Source: Xanthobacteraceae bacterium
Lineage (GTDB): Bacteria > Pseudomonadota > Alphaproteobacteria > Rhizobiales > Xanthobacteraceae
Reading direction: 5' to 3'
Assembly: GCA_029239875.1 (NCBI GenBank)
Contig: JARBUD010000042.1
Span: forward strand, 1-35,375
DNA: 35,375 nt
Positions 15,564-23,711 of the stretch are shown one piece after another; within the stretch, counting starts at the first letter, position 1; every line of letters begins with the position of its first letter. Position numbers and translations under genes: made by a program. The notes under the pieces are model-generated. The model saw only the letters and a list, made by a program, of their open reading frames with translations, was not told where the DNA came from and searched no databases.

Positions 15564-16898
15564 TTATCGCACCGCCTGCACCAGCCACAGCGTGATCTGC
15601 GGGAACAAGACCAGCACGATCAGTGCAAGGATCTGGATCACCATGAATTCGCCCATCCCCTTGTAGATCAGGCCCAGCTTCCACTCGGGCATGACGTTGC
15701 GCAGGTAATAGGCCGACATAGCCACCGGGGGGCTGAGGAAGGCGGTCTGCAGGTTTACCGCCACCAGTGCGCCGAACCACAGCATGGTGTCGAACTTCGA
15801 CATGCCGAAATCGAGATTCGCCACCACGGGAAGGAAGATCGGCAGGAACACCAGGATGATGGCTGGCCACTCGAATGGCCAGCCGAGCACAAAGACCAGC
15901 GCGAGGATCAGTACCAGCTTCCAGAGGTCGGGCAGCGGAATGTCGACCAGGAACTGGGTGATCACGTTGGCGGTGCCGAGCGTGGTGAAGACCGCCCCGA
16001 ACACGTTCGAGGCCATTGCGAGGAACAGCACCATGCTGGAGGTTATGAGGGTGCCACGCGCGGCATAGGCGAGGCATTCCAGGTTGAGCTTGCGATAGAA
16101 CAATGCGAGCAACACCGCGCCGAACGCGCCGCAGGACGCCGCTTCTGTGGTGGTCGCCAGACCTCCCAGAATGGTTCCGAGCGTGCAGCTGATGAGCACG
16201 ATGAGCGGCAGGACGCCGACGACCAGCTCCTTGAGCACCTCGCCCATTGGCACGCGATCCGCCATCGGGACCGCCGGGCCGACGGACGGGTTGATGAGGC
16301 TGCGGATGAGGCAATAGACGATGTACAGGCCCGCCAGCATGAAGCCGGGCGTAAGCGCCGCCGAGTAGAGCAGGTTCACCGGCACGCCGAGGGTCGGCCC
16401 CATGACGACGAGCATGATGCTCGGCGGAATGAGGATGCCAAGCGTACCGCCGGCGGCGATGGCGCCGGCGGACAGGCGGGCGTCGTAGCCGGCGCGCACC
16501 ATCATCGGACCGGCCATGATGCCAAGCACCACAACGGCGGCGCCGACGATGCCGGTAGCCATGGCAAAGATGGCGGCGGTCAGCAGCACCGCCAGATAGA
16601 GCGAGCCGCGCAGAGGGGCGAGCAGGTTGCGCACCGCCTTGAACAGGCGCTCCATCAGTCCCGCCCGTTCCGTCATGTAGCCCATGAAGATGAACAGTGG
16701 CACGGCGGGTAGGATGTCGTCCTTCATCGTGCCCCAGATCTGGATATAGGCCAGATTGAAGGTCATCGCCGTGTCGAGGCCGATCGAGCCAAACACGATG
16801 GCGAGGAACAGCAGGGTGAAGGAGATCGGGAATCCAACGAAGATCACGCTGATCATCGAGAGCAGCATGATCAGGCCGACGATTTCTTGATAGCTCAC
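15564..16898 (-). CDS. TRAP transporter large permease (DctM family), system 1
   Basis: A 444-residue inner-membrane protein with 11-12 hydrophobic segments, the large subunit that moves solute with sodium in tripartite ATP-independent periplasmic transporters. Family words include VPLFIFMGYMTERAG near 53-67, GTLGILIPPSIMLVVMGP near 151-168 and GWPFEWPAIILVFLPIFLP near 339-357. The start is a GTG, 12 bases after the small permease gene. It is the last recognised gene of the operon that begins with the aldehyde dehydrogenase. Sequence and partner type (TakP/FcbT-like binding protein) suggest an organic acid or similar anion. Confidence 0.95.
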   Translation of the reverse strand: MSYQEIVGLIMLLSMISVIFVGFPISFTLLFLAIVFGSIGLDTAMTFNLAYIQIWGTMKDDILPAVPLFIFMGYMTERAGLMERLFKAVRNLLAPLRGSLYLAVLLTAAIFAMATGIVGAAVVVLGIMAGPMMVRAGYDARLSAGAIAAGGTLGILIPPSIMLVVMGPTLGVPVNLLYSAALTPGFMLAGLYIVYCLIRSLINPSVGPAVPMADRVPMGEVLKELVVGVLPLIVLISCTLGTILGGLATTTEAASCGAFGAVLLALFYRKLNLECLAYAARGTLITSSMVLFLAMASNVFGAVFTTLGTANVITQFLVDIPLPDLWKLVLILALVFVLGWPFEWPAIILVFLPIFLPVVANLDFGMSKFDTMLWFGALVAVNLQTAFLSPPVAMSAYYLRNVMPEWKLGLIYKGMGEFMVIQILALIVLVLFPQITLWLVQAVR

Positions 16899-16910
16899 GC
16901 GGGCCCCCGA

Positions 16911-17462
16911 TCAGACTTCGATTTTTTCGTGCTGGGTGAAAAGCTCACCGGTCTTCACCGCCCAGAGCGACTTCATCAGTTCGGAGATGCCCTGGATGAT
17001 GAGCAGCGCGCAGGCGAGCGGGACGACGAGGCGGAAGGGCCAGAGGATCGGCCGCCAGATGCCGGTCGAAGAGCGCTCGTCGAGCTCGAAGGCGAACATG
17101 AATTCGCCCCAGGAGATGTTGAGCAGCACCGCCATGGTGGGGATGAACAGGACGATATAGGCGATGGCGTCGATCATCCCCTTGGTGCGGGGCGTCATCT
17201 GCTCCCAGAAGATGTCGGTGCGTACATGGGCGCCCTTCAGCAGCGTGTAGCCGGCGCCCAGCATGAACAGTGCGCCGAACGACATGGTGGTCACGTCGAG
17301 TGCCCAGATGGTGGGGGCGTGGAAGGCATAGCGCATCACCACCTCGATCACGTTCGCGATCACGAGTGGTGGGATGAACAGGATCAGGACGAGGTAGGAG
17401 ACGAAGGTGGTGAAGGCATCGATTCCGCGGATGACGCGGACATAGGGCGTGACTGGACGCAT
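16911..17462 (-). CDS. TRAP transporter small permease (DctQ family), system 1
   Basis: A 183-residue membrane protein with four hydrophobic segments, the small subunit of a TRAP transporter. LVLILFIPPLVIANVIEVVMRY, split over the first membrane segment, and the ALDVTTMSFGALFMLGAGYTL segment with the following HVRTDIFW are typical of DctQ. The ATG at 17462 has AGGGAG seven bases upstream; a GTG six codons earlier is in frame but overlaps that site. It lies between the binding-protein and large permease genes. Confidence 0.92.
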   Translation of the reverse strand: MRPVTPYVRVIRGIDAFTTFVSYLVLILFIPPLVIANVIEVVMRYAFHAPTIWALDVTTMSFGALFMLGAGYTLLKGAHVRTDIFWEQMTPRTKGMIDAIAYIVLFIPTMAVLLNISWGEFMFAFELDERSSTGIWRPILWPFRLVVPLACALLIIQGISELMKSLWAVKTGELFTQHEKIEV

Positions 17463-17503
17463 GAGCCCACTCCCTGGCACGCAGCGACATTATGAGCTCG
17501 CAA

Positions 17504-17528
17504 GCGGGGCGGCGTGAGGCCGCCCCGC
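17504..17528 (-). promoter_or_regulatory. Stem-loop between TRAP binding-protein and small permease genes
   Basis: GCGGGGCGGC (17504-17513) pairs with GCCGCCCCGC (17519-17528) around a 5-base loop, 12 bases past the dctP stop on the minus-strand transcript. No T run follows. It is placed to protect the binding-protein message or to damp expression of the permeases, as at 12431-12458 and 29644-29694. Confidence 0.7.
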
Positions 17529-17540
17529 GCGAGACTGTTC

Positions 17541-18662
17541 TCAGTTGCTGGTGCTGCCGGTGTTGGCGTCCGGCCAATAGTGCTGGACGGCGAAGCCGTA
17601 GGGCGCGTTGATCCGCATGCGCGCCGGCACCACCTTCTCGGCATAGGCGCGCTGGGATTCGTAGACCTTCTTGAAGAAGGGGTTCTTGTCCGACTGCTCC
17701 TTGGCGACGTTGTCCCAGGCCTTGAGCACGTTGAGCATGATGTCGTCGGGCGTGCGGAAGACCTTCACACCATCCTTGATCTGGAGTTCGGCCAACGCCT
17801 CGGCGTTGCGCTTGTTGGCGAGCGCCATGGACTGGAAGGTCGCCTGCCAGCTCGCGGACTTGATGATCTCCTGGAGATCCGGCGTCAGGCTGTTCCAGAC
17901 ATCCTGGTTGATGATGAGCTCCAGCACGGTGGCCGGCTCGTGCATCGAGGGCAGGTAGTAGTTCTTCCACACCGTCTGGAAGCCCATCTGCTTATCCTCA
18001 TAAGGGCTAGCGAACTCGGCGCAGTCGATCACGCCGCGCTCGCCCGAGGGCACGATCTCGCCGCCGGGGATGTTCACCGTGGTCATGCCCGAAGGCGCGA
18101 ATACCTCGGCGGTCATGCCGGTCTCACGGCACTTGCGGCCCTTCAGGTCGTCCCAGCCGGTGACCTCGGTCTTGAACCAGCCAAGCGGCTGATTGCCGGC
18201 ATAGGTCATCGGGAAGGAGATGACGTTGCGCTTGATCTGGTCCTTGTAGAAGGACTGGTAGAGCTCGAGGCCGCCGCCATTGTAGATCCAGCCGATATAG
18301 TCGAGGCTGTCCATGCCGAACGGGCCACCGGGCGCGGGGCCGAACAAGGTCGCGGCACTGTTCTTGCCAACCGAATAGGCGGCTGCGGATTGCCCGCCAT
18401 CAAGCACCTTCTTGTGGATTGCGTCGACCACTTCGAACGCGGGTACGAGAGCGCCGGCAGGCATGGCCTCGATCTGCAGTCGGCCGCCGGACATGGCGTT
18501 CACCCGCTCGGCCCAGAATTGCAGATTCTCATAGGTCGGCGTGCCGGCGGGATAGGACGTCTGGAACCGCAGCTTGCGGGGCTGCTGGGCGTCGGACGTG
18601 GCCGGGAACAGGGCGGCGCCGACGGCAAAGCACAGGGCGGCGAGAGCCGTAACGGATTTCAT
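17541..18662 (-). CDS. TRAP transporter periplasmic binding protein, TakP/FcbT-like, system 1
   Basis: A 373-residue exported binding protein with a signal peptide of about 25 residues (ALCFAVGAALFPATSDA). It belongs to the TakP/FcbT branch, recognised by GWFKTEVTGWDDLKGRKCR, the PGGEIVPSGERGVIDCAEF block and the HEPATVLELIINQDVWNSL block. Characterised members bind 2-oxoacids, lactate or aromatic acids, some with a metal ion. ATG with GGAGG nine bases upstream. It is 90 bases downstream of the HisD-like gene and feeds the permeases encoded next. Cotranscription with the dehydrogenases suggests it captures the substrate of that pathway. Confidence 0.94.
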   Translation of the reverse strand: MKSVTALAALCFAVGAALFPATSDAQQPRKLRFQTSYPAGTPTYENLQFWAERVNAMSGGRLQIEAMPAGALVPAFEVVDAIHKKVLDGGQSAAAYSVGKNSAATLFGPAPGGPFGMDSLDYIGWIYNGGGLELYQSFYKDQIKRNVISFPMTYAGNQPLGWFKTEVTGWDDLKGRKCRETGMTAEVFAPSGMTTVNIPGGEIVPSGERGVIDCAEFASPYEDKQMGFQTVWKNYYLPSMHEPATVLELIINQDVWNSLTPDLQEIIKSASWQATFQSMALANKRNAEALAELQIKDGVKVFRTPDDIMLNVLKAWDNVAKEQSDKNPFFKKVYESQRAYAEKVVPARMRINAPYGFAVQHYWPDANTGSTSN

Positions 18663-18752
18663 ATGGTTTCCTCCAGGGTTTAAAGCGTTCTTTGGCTTCT
18701 TCTTGCGGCGCGAGCGCCGATCAGCGTGCTGTGCGCCTCCCGCGCCGGCGGT

Positions 18753-20060
18753 CTACTCCGCGGCCGTGGCGTAGGGAATGTTGCGCCCGCCATAGCGGCG
18801 CACGCGGATATTCGCCTGCTCGGCGTGGCCGGCAAATCCTTCGAGCATGCACAGGCGCGAGCAATATTCGCCGATCATGCTCGAGGCTTCATCGGTCAGC
18901 ACCTTCTGGTAGGTGCAGGTCTTCAGGAACTTCCCGACCCACAGCCCGCCGGTGTAACGGGCCGATTTCAGCGTCGGCAGCGTGTGGTTGGTGCCGATCA
19001 CCTTGTCGCCGAAGGAGACATTGGTGCGGGCACCGAGGAACAGCGCGCCGTAATTGGTCATGTTGTTCAGGAAGAAGTCCGGATCGCGGGTCATGACCTG
19101 GACGTGCTCGGAGGCGATGCGGTCGGCCTCGGCCACCATCTCCTCATAGCCGTCGCAGACAATCACCTCGCCGTAGTCCGCCCAGGCTTGCCGCGCAATC
19201 CCGGCGGTCGGCAGGATGGCGAGCAGCCGCTCGATCTCGCCCATGGTAGCGCGTGCCAGCTTCTCCGAATTGGTGAGCAGGATCGCCGGGGAGTTGGGAC
19301 CGTGCTCGGCCTGGCCGAGCAGGTCGGTGGCGCAGATCTCCGCGTCGACGCTGTCGTCGGCGATGACCAGCGTCTCGGTAGGCCCGGCGAACAGGTCGAT
19401 GCCGACCCGGCCGTAGAGCTGGCGCTTGGCCTCGGCCACGAAGGCGTTGCCCGGCCCCACCAGCATGTCGACCGGCTCGATGGACTGCGTGCCGAGCGCC
19501 ATCGCGCCCACCGCCTGTACGCCGCCGAGGCAATAGATGACGTCCGCGCCAGCAAGGTGCTGGGCGGCGACGATCGCCGGTGCCGGCTCGCCGTGATAGG
19601 GCGGCGCGCAGGTGATGATGCGCTTCACCCCGGCCACCTTGGCGGTGATGACCGACATGTGCGCCGAGGCTAGCAGCGGATATTTGCCGCCCGGCACATA
19701 GCAGCCGACCGAGTTCACTGGGATGTTCTTGTGTCCCAGCACGATGCCCGGCAGCGTCTCCACCTCGATGTCGCGTAGCGCGGCCTTCTGGTGCTCGGCG
19801 AAATTGCGCACCTGCGTCTGGGCGAAGCGAATGTCCTCGAGATCGCGCTTGCTCAGCCTGGAAAGGCAGGCTTCGATCTCCTGTTCCGAGAGTCGGTAAT
19901 CCTCGCGGTCCCACTTGTCGAACTTCATCGACAGCTCGCGGACGGCGGCGTCGCCCCGCTGCTCGATATCGGCGAGGATGCTCTCCACCGTATGGCGGAC
20001 CTTGGAGAGATCCTCGGCGCGCGCGGCGCTCGGGCGCCCCTCCTTCAGAACCTTGATCAT
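18753..20060 (-). CDS. Histidinol dehydrogenase-family enzyme, catabolic paralogue (HpsN-like)
   Basis: A 435-residue HisD-family NAD-dependent enzyme that would oxidise a primary alcohol to a carboxylate in two steps. All catalytic and zinc residues of E. coli HisD have equivalents: Gln250, His253, Glu318-His319, Asp352, His359 and His412. No histidine genes are nearby; instead it sits in an operon with an aldehyde dehydrogenase, a beta-hydroxyacid dehydrogenase and a TRAP transporter. HisD paralogues in such settings include HpsN, which oxidises (R)-2,3-dihydroxypropane-1-sulfonate to sulfolactate. Family and context allow that activity, but no sulfolactate lyase or other sulfonate gene is present. 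The ATG has GGAG seven bases upstream, overlapping the previous stop region. Confidence 0.88.
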   Translation of the reverse strand: MIKVLKEGRPSAARAEDLSKVRHTVESILADIEQRGDAAVRELSMKFDKWDREDYRLSEQEIEACLSRLSKRDLEDIRFAQTQVRNFAEHQKAALRDIEVETLPGIVLGHKNIPVNSVGCYVPGGKYPLLASAHMSVITAKVAGVKRIITCAPPYHGEPAPAIVAAQHLAGADVIYCLGGVQAVGAMALGTQSIEPVDMLVGPGNAFVAEAKRQLYGRVGIDLFAGPTETLVIADDSVDAEICATDLLGQAEHGPNSPAILLTNSEKLARATMGEIERLLAILPTAGIARQAWADYGEVIVCDGYEEMVAEADRIASEHVQVMTRDPDFFLNNMTNYGALFLGARTNVSFGDKVIGTNHTLPTLKSARYTGGLWVGKFLKTCTYQKVLTDEASSMIGEYCSRLCMLEGFAGHAEQANIRVRRYGGRNIPYATAAE

Positions 20061-20064
20061 CGCA

Positions 20065-21003
20065 TTACTCCGCCGGAATGCCCGCCGGGGCCGGGGTCGT
20101 CATTGCAGCCTGTCCCGGCAACTCCATCGCCATCTTGATGATGCTGGAATAATCCAGCCCGGCATGCCCGTTGCGACAGTGCATGGCGAACATCTCGCAG
20201 GCGAGATCGCCGAGCGCCGCCATGGTCCGGCTGTCGTTGGCAAGCTGCTTGGCGAGCCGCATGTCCTTGAGCTGGAAGTCGGAGCGGAAGCCGCCCTCGA
20301 AGCCGTTGGCGGAGGGCACGTTCTCCATCAGCCCCGGATAGGGGTGATAGCGGTCGAGCGCATAATTGGCGCCGGAGCTGTTGCGCATCACGTCCGACAG
20401 CACCGCCGGATCGAGCCCATTGGCGACGCCGAGGGCGAGCGCCTCGACCGTGCCGACCATACAGATGCCGGACAGCATGTTGTTGCAGAGCTTCGCCGTG
20501 TGACCGGCTCCGTTGCCGCCGACATGGAAGATCTTCTGGCCCATGGCTTCCAGCAGCGGGCGGGCTGCGGCAAGGTCCTCGGCGTCGCCGCCCACCATGA
20601 AGGTGAGCGTGCCGGCCTGGGCGCGCGGGGTGCCGCCGGAGACCGGCGCATCGAGCATCCGCCGTCCTGCCGCGCGCAGCACGGCCGCCACTTCCACGGT
20701 GACGCTGCTGGAGATAGTGCTGCTGTCGATCAGCAGCGTGCCGGGCCGCGAGGCGGCGAGAAGGCCACCGTCGGCGAGATAGGCCTCGCGCACGTCTTGC
20801 CCGGTCGGCAGCATGGTGATGACGCAATCCGCCTGACCGGCGGCCTCGGCGGCGGACGACGCCAACTCGACGCCGCTTTCAGCGGCGGCGGTACGGGCAC
20901 GCGGGGAGAGATCGTAGCCGATCACCTCGAAGCCGGCGGCGAGCAGGTTCCTCGACATGGGCAGGCCCATATTGCCGAGGCCGATGAAAGCAATCCTCTT
21001 CAC
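20065..21003 (-). CDS. NAD(P)-dependent beta-hydroxyacid dehydrogenase (3-hydroxyisobutyrate dehydrogenase family)
   Basis: A 312-residue enzyme with the N-terminal Rossmann motif FIGLGNMG at 6-13, the substrate-binding DAPVSGG at 118-124, the catalytic Lys171 in [11 protein letters not shown], and Asn175. The family includes 3-hydroxyisobutyrate, tartronate-semialdehyde, L-threonate and beta-hydroxyaspartate-type dehydrogenases; the exact substrate cannot be told. It starts at a GTG with GAGGA eight bases upstream, overlapping the stop of the aldehyde dehydrogenase, and ends 4 bases before the HisD-like gene, so translation is tightly linked. A valine-pathway role is unlikely because the aldehyde dehydrogenase beside it is not of MmsA type. 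Confidence 0.92.
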   Translation of the reverse strand: MKRIAFIGLGNMGLPMSRNLLAAGFEVIGYDLSPRARTAAAESGVELASSAAEAAGQADCVITMLPTGQDVREAYLADGGLLAASRPGTLLIDSSTISSSVTVEVAAVLRAAGRRMLDAPVSGGTPRAQAGTLTFMVGGDAEDLAAARPLLEAMGQKIFHVGGNGAGHTAKLCNNMLSGICMVGTVEALALGVANGLDPAVLSDVMRNSSGANYALDRYHPYPGLMENVPSANGFEGGFRSDFQLKDMRLAKQLANDSRTMAALGDLACEMFAMHCRNGHAGLDYSSIIKMAMELPGQAAMTTPAPAGIPAE

Positions 21004-21014
21004 GTGTCCGTTCC

Positions 21015-22535
21015 TCACTGCGCGGCGGTATTGACGATGACGGTCTTGGGCCAGGTGAAGTGGTTCACCAGGCTCTCGGCGGAGAGCTCGCGGCCCGTGC
21101 CGCTGAGCTTGGTGCCGCCATATTCGATATTGGCCTCGGCGACGGAGAACTGGTTCACCTGCACGAAGCCGGCCTCGATCCGGTCGACAAAGTCGAAGGC
21201 GGCGCGCAGATTTTCGGTCCACAGCACCGCGGCGAGGCCGAAAGCGCTGTCATTCGCTTCCGCCAGCACGCTCTCGAAATCGGTCCAGCGGCTGACGGTG
21301 GCGACCGGCCCGAAGATCTCGTCGCGGCAGACCGGCGAGGAGGCTGGCACGCCCTCGATGAGGGTCGTCGTATAGAAATAGCCGTTGGCCAGCTCGGGAT
21401 CGGAGGGGCGCTCGCCGCCGATCAGGATCTTCGCGCCCGGCGTCTTGCGCGCCATCGCGACATAGCGTTCGACGCGGTCGCGCTGGGTGCGCGAGATGAT
21501 GGAGCCGACCTGCGTGGCGTCGTCGAGCGGATTGCCGATCCGGAAGGTCGGGATGGCCGCCAGCACGCGCTCCATCACCGGCTCGTAGACATCGTCGTGC
21601 AGATAGATGCGGGTGCCGGCCGTGCAGGACTGCCCCTGCCGCTGAAGCCGCAGCCCGGCGATGACGCCCTTGGCCGCACGCTCGATATCGGCATCGGCCA
21701 TGACGATGTTCGGGTTCTTGCCGCCGAGCTCGGCGGTGACCGGCACGATCTTGTCGGCCACGGCGTGAAGAATGCGCGCGCCGACCGCGCTGGAGCCGGT
21801 GAAGGTCACCTTGCGCACCAGCGGGTGCTCGCACAGCGCCTGCCCCGCCTCCTCGCCGAAGCCGGAGATGGCATTGGCGACGCCGGGCGGCAGCACCGAC
21901 TGCAATATCTCGAAGCATTTCAGCACGGCGAGCGGGGCCTGCTCGGCCGTCTTCAGCACCACCGTATTGCCGGCGGCGAGCGCCGCCGCGGTCTTGGTCG
22001 CGGTCTGCATCAGCGGGGCGTTCCACGGGATGATCGCCCCGACGACGCCCAGCGGCTCGCGCTTCGTATAGAGGAACACGCCGTCCGCGCGCGGCACGGT
22101 CACGCCCTTCAATTCGCCGGCGAGCCCGGCGAAGAAGCGGAAGATGTCGACCATGGTCGTCGCTTCGCCACGGGTCTGGGTGGCAAGCGCGTTGCCGGTC
22201 TCCAGCGAGGAGAGCTGGGCGAGGCCCTCGCGTTCGGCTTCGAGCCTGTCGGCCGCCTTCAGCAGCAGCGCGCCGCGCTCGCGGGCGGGAATGCGGGCCC
22301 ATTTGGCGAAGGCGCGATGGGCGACCTGCACCGCGCGATCCACATCGTCGGCGCGGCAGCGCGGCGCGGCGCCGATGATCTCGCCATTGCCGGGGTTCTC
22401 GACATCGAACGTCTCCTGCGTAAGCGCCGGAGCGAACCTGCCGTCGAGCACAATGAGGCCGGAAAGGCGCTTCGCCTCACGCTCCACCGCTTCCATGCGT
22501 TGCAGGACCGGATCAATCAGCCGCGCCGTGGACAT
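21015..22535 (-). CDS. NAD(P)-dependent aldehyde dehydrogenase
   Basis: A 506-residue member of the aldehyde dehydrogenase superfamily, oxidising an aldehyde to its acid. Visible residues are Asn172 in IIPWNAP, Lys195, the general base Glu269 in TAELGGKNPN and the nucleophile Cys304 in GQSCTAG. It opens the minus-strand operon that continues with the beta-hydroxyacid dehydrogenase, the HisD paralogue and the TRAP genes. The ATG at 22535 has GGAGA ten bases upstream; a TTG two codons earlier is possible. The promoter at 22601-22629 and LacI-type palindrome at 22585-22598 lie just upstream. Substrate not identifiable. Confidence 0.95.
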   Translation of the reverse strand: MSTARLIDPVLQRMEAVEREAKRLSGLIVLDGRFAPALTQETFDVENPGNGEIIGAAPRCRADDVDRAVQVAHRAFAKWARIPARERGALLLKAADRLEAEREGLAQLSSLETGNALATQTRGEATTMVDIFRFFAGLAGELKGVTVPRADGVFLYTKREPLGVVGAIIPWNAPLMQTATKTAAALAAGNTVVLKTAEQAPLAVLKCFEILQSVLPPGVANAISGFGEEAGQALCEHPLVRKVTFTGSSAVGARILHAVADKIVPVTAELGGKNPNIVMADADIERAAKGVIAGLRLQRQGQSCTAGTRIYLHDDVYEPVMERVLAAIPTFRIGNPLDDATQVGSIISRTQRDRVERYVAMARKTPGAKILIGGERPSDPELANGYFYTTTLIEGVPASSPVCRDEIFGPVATVSRWTDFESVLAEANDSAFGLAAVLWTENLRAAFDFVDRIEAGFVQVNQFSVAEANIEYGGTKLSGTGRELSAESLVNHFTWPKTVIVNTAAQ

Positions 22536-22581
22536 GTGCAAGCTTTCTCCATCTCATTCGCCGCCCGCGTCGTCGGCGATG

Positions 22582-22629
22582 TTGTGCATACGTATGCATT
22601 GTGATAGGCATGCTTTCCGTTGCTGTCAA
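22582..22629. promoter_or_regulatory. Divergent promoter with LacI-type palindromic operator
   Basis: TGCATACGTATGCA (22585-22598) is a perfect 14-bp palindrome. On the minus strand TTGACA (22629-22624) and TATCAC (22606-22601) are spaced by 17 bases and would start transcription inside the palindrome, toward the aldehyde dehydrogenase operon. On the plus strand a weaker pair, TTGTGC (22582-22587) and TAGGCA (22605-22610), also 17 apart, would serve the PdxA-like gene with the palindrome in its spacer. The same palindrome recurs at 24796-24809. The LacI protein encoded at 23712 is the obvious candidate ligand. Confidence 0.75.
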
Positions 22630-22648
22630 TCATGCTACCAGGTGAAAT

Positions 22649-23653
22649 GTGCAGAAGCCTCGCATCGGACTAGTAATAGGTGATCCGGCCGGCATAGGTC
22701 CCGAGCTTTCCGTCAAGTTACTCGCTTCTGATATAATGAATAATAGTAATGTTCTAGTATTAGGTAGCGCGGGTATATTGAAATCTGCCGCGCAGAGCTG
22801 TGATATAGCGTTGTCCATATCGGGCGGTGGAGATATATCGCTCCACGACGGTGTCATCGGGGAGTGTATATTGGTTCAGCAGCAGGAGCGCGACATGGGC
22901 TCCGGTCAGGCGAGCGCGACCGGCGGCGCCTATATGCTGGAGGGCCTGCGCAACGCGGCCGCGGCCGTCGTCGAGGGGCGCATCGACGGCGTGCTCTATG
23001 CCCCGCTGAACAAGCAGGCGATGTCGCTCGCGGGCCACAAGGCGCTGGACGAGCTGCATTATTTCCGGGAGCTGCTGGGCGTCGACGGCTTCTGCTGCGA
23101 GCTGAACAACCAGGGCTCGCTCTGGACCGTGCGGGTGACGTCGCACGTCCCGCTGCGCGAGGTCGCCGACCTCATCACTCCGGACAATATCCGCAAGGCA
23201 ACATCTCTCGGTGTCGAGGCGGTGCGCCGCACCGGCGTCGCCTCGCCGAAGGTGGTGATCGCGGGCCTCAACCCCCACCTCGGCGAGGGTGGCGCCATGG
23301 GGCGGGAGGAGATCGAGATCATCCTGCCCACTGCCGCCAAGCTCAAGGCGGATGGCATTGACGTCATTGGGGTTTATCCGGCCGACACGGCCGTCCCGCG
23401 CGCCCTGCGCGAGGGGGCCGACCTTGTCGTCACCATGTATCACGACCAAGGCCAGATTGCGCTGAAGGCACTGGGCTTCGATCGCACGGTAACGATGCTC
23501 GGCGGCCTGCCCGTGCCCTTTGCCACGCCCTCGCAAGGGTCGGCCTACGACATTGTGGGCAAGAATCTCGCCGATCCTTCCGGCCTGAAGGCCGCCTTCC
23601 AATTGCTGGAGAAGGTCGCGGCCAACCGCCTTGCGGAGCAGCCGGCGCTATGA
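22649..23653 (+). CDS. PdxA-like dehydrogenase with altered phosphate pocket
   Basis: A 334-residue member of the PdxA family of metal- and NAD(P)-dependent hydroxyacid dehydrogenases/decarboxylases. GDPAGIGPE at 11-19 and the metal ligands His166, His210 and His265 match E. coli PdxA H166, H211 and H266, and Lys273 matches K274. Two residues I recall as binding substrate phosphate in E. coli, N283 and R292, are Thr282 and Phe291 here, and the GHTE and DHGTA motifs read DELH and SQGSA. A non-phosphorylated substrate is therefore likely, and vitamin B6 synthesis is not. Start GTG with AGGTGA close upstream. The first 74 codons use ATA for 8 of 10 isoleucines, the rest of the gene never. It precedes the LacI gene by 58 bases. 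Confidence 0.88.
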   Translation: MQKPRIGLVIGDPAGIGPELSVKLLASDIMNNSNVLVLGSAGILKSAAQSCDIALSISGGGDISLHDGVIGECILVQQQERDMGSGQASATGGAYMLEGLRNAAAAVVEGRIDGVLYAPLNKQAMSLAGHKALDELHYFRELLGVDGFCCELNNQGSLWTVRVTSHVPLREVADLITPDNIRKATSLGVEAVRRTGVASPKVVIAGLNPHLGEGGAMGREEIEIILPTAAKLKADGIDVIGVYPADTAVPRALREGADLVVTMYHDQGQIALKALGFDRTVTMLGGLPVPFATPSQGSAYDIVGKNLADPSGLKAAFQLLEKVAANRLAEQPAL

Positions 23654-23711
23654 CTATGTGGCGCCACGGAAATCATGCCGCCCCGGACGCTGGAAACCGG
23701 GTGGCGGCGAC

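Noticed and set aside
18753..20060. Histidinol dehydrogenase of histidine biosynthesis
   Set aside because: No his genes nearby; it is locked in an operon with catabolic dehydrogenases and a TRAP importer.
22649..23653. PdxA of vitamin B6 synthesis
   Set aside because: Substrate phosphate-binding positions are changed, and the gene lies in a LacI-controlled catabolic cluster with operator sites.
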